A stretch of DNA of 8,123 bases from Candidatus Gastranaerophilales bacterium (GTDB taxonomy: Bacteria > Cyanobacteriota > Vampirovibrionia > Gastranaerophilales > Gastranaerophilaceae). The position numbers and the translations under genes were made by a program. Positions 7,066 to 8,123 of the stretch are shown here, piece after piece. The notes below the pieces were generated by a model. It had not been told where the DNA came from and made no database searches. It saw nothing but the letters and a program-made list of their open reading frames with translations. How positions within the stretch are numbered: position 1 is the stretch's first letter; each line of letters starts with the position of its first letter. The stretch spans positions 1-8,123 of the forward strand of contig CANRHJ010000088.1 in NCBI GenBank assembly GCA_947630355.1. The letters run 5' to 3'.

Positions 7066-7943
7066 TCCTGCAATAAATATTTTGCTCTGTCGCATATTTC
7101 AAGCCGGCTGAAATTCAATATTTTTGATTGTTCTATTACATACTTTATCAAACCTATTACCCAATCATCGGGTTTATCTTTTCTGTATAGCCTTAACCAA
7201 CTGTTTTCTATGTCTATTACTATTATTTCTATTCTGTTTTCTTTGTTAAATTTAAGCCATTTGTCAATTTCTTCTTTATTATCATTGACACCGGGTATAA
7301 TTATATATTTACTTATTACGTTATAGCCGGACTTTTGAGATTTTGCATACCTCTTTAAATTTGAACATACGGTATTAAACTTATCAATTTGTTTTATCTT
7401 TTTATATGTTTCACGTGATGAGCTGTCTATTGAAACAACAACGGAAACCTGACCCGTTGATATACCCTTTTCTATCATCCTTGAATACTTTATACCCGAT
7501 GATGGCACACGCATATCAGTAAATCCGTTTTTTATTAATAAACCTAATATTTTATCGAATTCCGGTAATATAGTCGGTTCTCCGCCGCCAAAACCTATGG
7601 CTCCGCCTTTTCTTATTATTTTTTTGTCAAACATATCCTTTAATATCGGATATATATTATATGTCTTTAAAGTATTGTATCTCTTTTTATCTTCTTCTGT
7701 GTAACAGTATGTACAGCAGCAATTACACTTTGTAAAATGGTCAAAAATTATACAATCAATATAATCTTCCTGCAGCCATTCCTTCTCTTCCAAAAAAACA
7801 CAACCTCTGCAGCCCTCTACTGTTTCACCCCGCTTCTGTATTTCACGATACTCCTGCTTTATCCTGAAAAACTTTTCCCAATCAATTTTTTCCCCGTGAT
7901 AATCCTCAAATATCATGGAATTTCCGCCGCCGGGTGCACTCAT
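7062..7943 (-). CDS. Radical SAM protein with N-terminal cysteine module (first usable ATG; true start probably further upstream)
   Basis: Counting from the ATG at 7943 (293 residues), the radical SAM cluster motif CX3CX2C is at Cys73, Cys77 and Cys80 within KCNCCCTYCY, and the SAM-binding GGEP is at 120-123. Further core strands are VSVVVSIDSSSRETY (166-180) and SKYIIIPGVNDN (211-222), so the partial TIM barrel looks complete. Before it, EGCRGC (44-49) gives an extra CxxC. The frame continues past this ATG for another 35 codons with further conserved-looking cysteines (see the 7944-8048 entry), and this ATG has no ribosome binding site, so it is unlikely to be the natural start. A Cys pair, a CxxC and a radical SAM core resemble SPASM/twitch enzymes, but with the extra cluster module placed first. 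The substrate is unknown; such proteins often modify peptides or cell-surface precursors. The 3' end overlaps the convergent gene by four bases. Confidence 0.85.
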   Translation of the reverse strand: MSAPGGGNSMIFEDYHGEKIDWEKFFRIKQEYREIQKRGETVEGCRGCVFLEEKEWLQEDYIDCIIFDHFTKCNCCCTYCYTEEDKKRYNTLKTYNIYPILKDMFDKKIIRKGGAIGFGGGEPTILPEFDKILGLLIKNGFTDMRVPSSGIKYSRMIEKGISTGQVSVVVSIDSSSRETYKKIKQIDKFNTVCSNLKRYAKSQKSGYNVISKYIIIPGVNDNKEEIDKWLKFNKENRIEIIVIDIENSWLRLYRKDKPDDWVIGLIKYVIEQSKILNFSRLEICDRAKYLLQD

Positions 7944-8048
7944 ATAACAGCATAATTTAACGTTTGAACCGTATACTCCGTTATCAAAACATACCCCCGA
8001 CTCTAACCATTTACAGCTTATATATCTTTCCCTTTACCCTGTTTCCAT
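7944..8048 (-). pseudogene. In-frame 5' extension of the radical SAM gene, interrupted by TAA at codon 5
   Basis: Reading upstream from the ATG at 7943, the frame stays open to a TAA at 8036-8034, and just before it is an in-frame ATG at 8048 with the ribosome binding site GTAGG five bases away. The frame reads METG, stop, RERYISCKWLESG and on to VKLCCYM. CKWLESG with a later CC looks like genuine protein and would supply Cys12, Cys33 and Cys34 to pair with the CxxC at 80-83 of the extended protein. Possible readings: a nonsense mutation or base error at 8034-8036; a start at the ATA at 8021, which has AAGGG eight bases upstream; or a tiny leader ORF with re-initiation. Translation only from 7943 would lose the first cysteines. 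I cannot tell these apart from one sequence. Confidence 0.6.
8030..8034 (-). promoter_or_regulatory. Second ribosome-binding-like site, just after the in-frame TAA
   Basis: AAGGG on the minus strand partly overlaps the TAA of the short METG frame and lies 8 nt before an in-frame ATA at 8021. It could support a near-cognate start that retains the CKWLESG segment. AG-rich stretches are common here, so weight is low. Confidence 0.3.
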
Positions 8049-8054
8049 TTTTAC

Positions 8055-8123
8055 CTACTTAAAATTACAGTTTAAAAGTCTGCAATTCATTGTACAATTT
8101 CGTATTTTTTCACGTATTTCTTC
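8055..8123 (-). CDS. C-terminal end of a cysteine-rich protein (5' part beyond window)
   Basis: The minus strand is open from the window edge to a TAG at 8057-8055 and encodes 22 residues ending EEIREKIRNCTMNC then RLLNCNFK. Three cysteines in the pattern CX3CX4C near the very end are reminiscent of the last cluster ligands of radical SAM/SPASM proteins, but the piece is far too short for a firm call. The stop lies 6 nt before the ATG at 8048, and the ribosome binding site of that ATG overlaps this stop codon, so the two genes appear to belong to one operon. What argues for coding is the open frame, the sensible composition and the spacing. Confidence 0.5.
   Translation of the reverse strand, partial: EEIREKIRNCTMNCRLLNCNFK

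Noticed and set aside
8069..8097. Promoter-like pair TTGTAC-17-TAAACT on the minus strand before the radical SAM gene, with a palindromic TTGTACAA
   Set aside because: The -35 box matches only three of six bases, and the region is better explained as the coding end of an upstream gene, so a separate promoter is not needed.
1..8123. Alternative genetic code
   Set aside because: Genes end at TAA or TAG, and none of the confident genes needs an in-frame TGA read as an amino acid. The single in-frame TAA at 8034-8036 is not enough to suggest recoding.

Overview
This is an AT-rich bacterial window with tightly packed genes and standard stop codons (TAA, TAG). The genes read here are housekeeping or small accessory genes. 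I see no rRNA, tRNA, CRISPR array, insertion sequence or phage gene. The protein style, for example the DnaJ linker and the pairing with an exported beta-propeller protein, reminds me of the non-photosynthetic Cyanobacteriota (Melainabacteria/Gastranaerophilales). That is an impression from memory and has not been tested.

Layout. From about 5960 leftward to position 1, six minus-strand genes form what looks like one operon: grpE, dnaJ, an exported YncE-like beta-propeller protein, a COMT-type O-methyltransferase, NAD kinase and recN (cut by the window edge). Intergenic gaps are 29, 11, -11, 3 and 1 nt, so five of the six genes are nearly touching. A good sigma70-type promoter (TTGAGA-16-TATAAT) sits just before grpE. 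No CIRCE heat-shock operator is visible, and neither hrcA nor dnaK lies beside grpE/dnaJ.

From the same 139-nt divergent spacer, a plus-strand gene (6070-7065) encodes a 331-residue protein that looks like two GNAT-type acetyltransferase folds with poorly conserved CoA loops. Its stop codon overlaps that of a minus-strand radical SAM gene arriving from the right (shared TTAG at 7062-7065), so there is no room for a terminator between them.

The radical SAM gene is the most interesting part. Its reading frame continues upstream of the first usable ATG (7943) through a cysteine-containing segment that looks truly coding, and reaches a well-placed ATG with a ribosome binding site at 8048. A TAA stop falls at codon 5 of that frame. 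Six bases further upstream lies the stop codon of another cysteine-rich gene cut by the window edge, so the right end is probably an accessory operon of iron-sulfur proteins.

Together the window joins a stress/repair operon (protein folding co-chaperones, NADP synthesis, double-strand break repair) to a small accessory module with a radical SAM enzyme.
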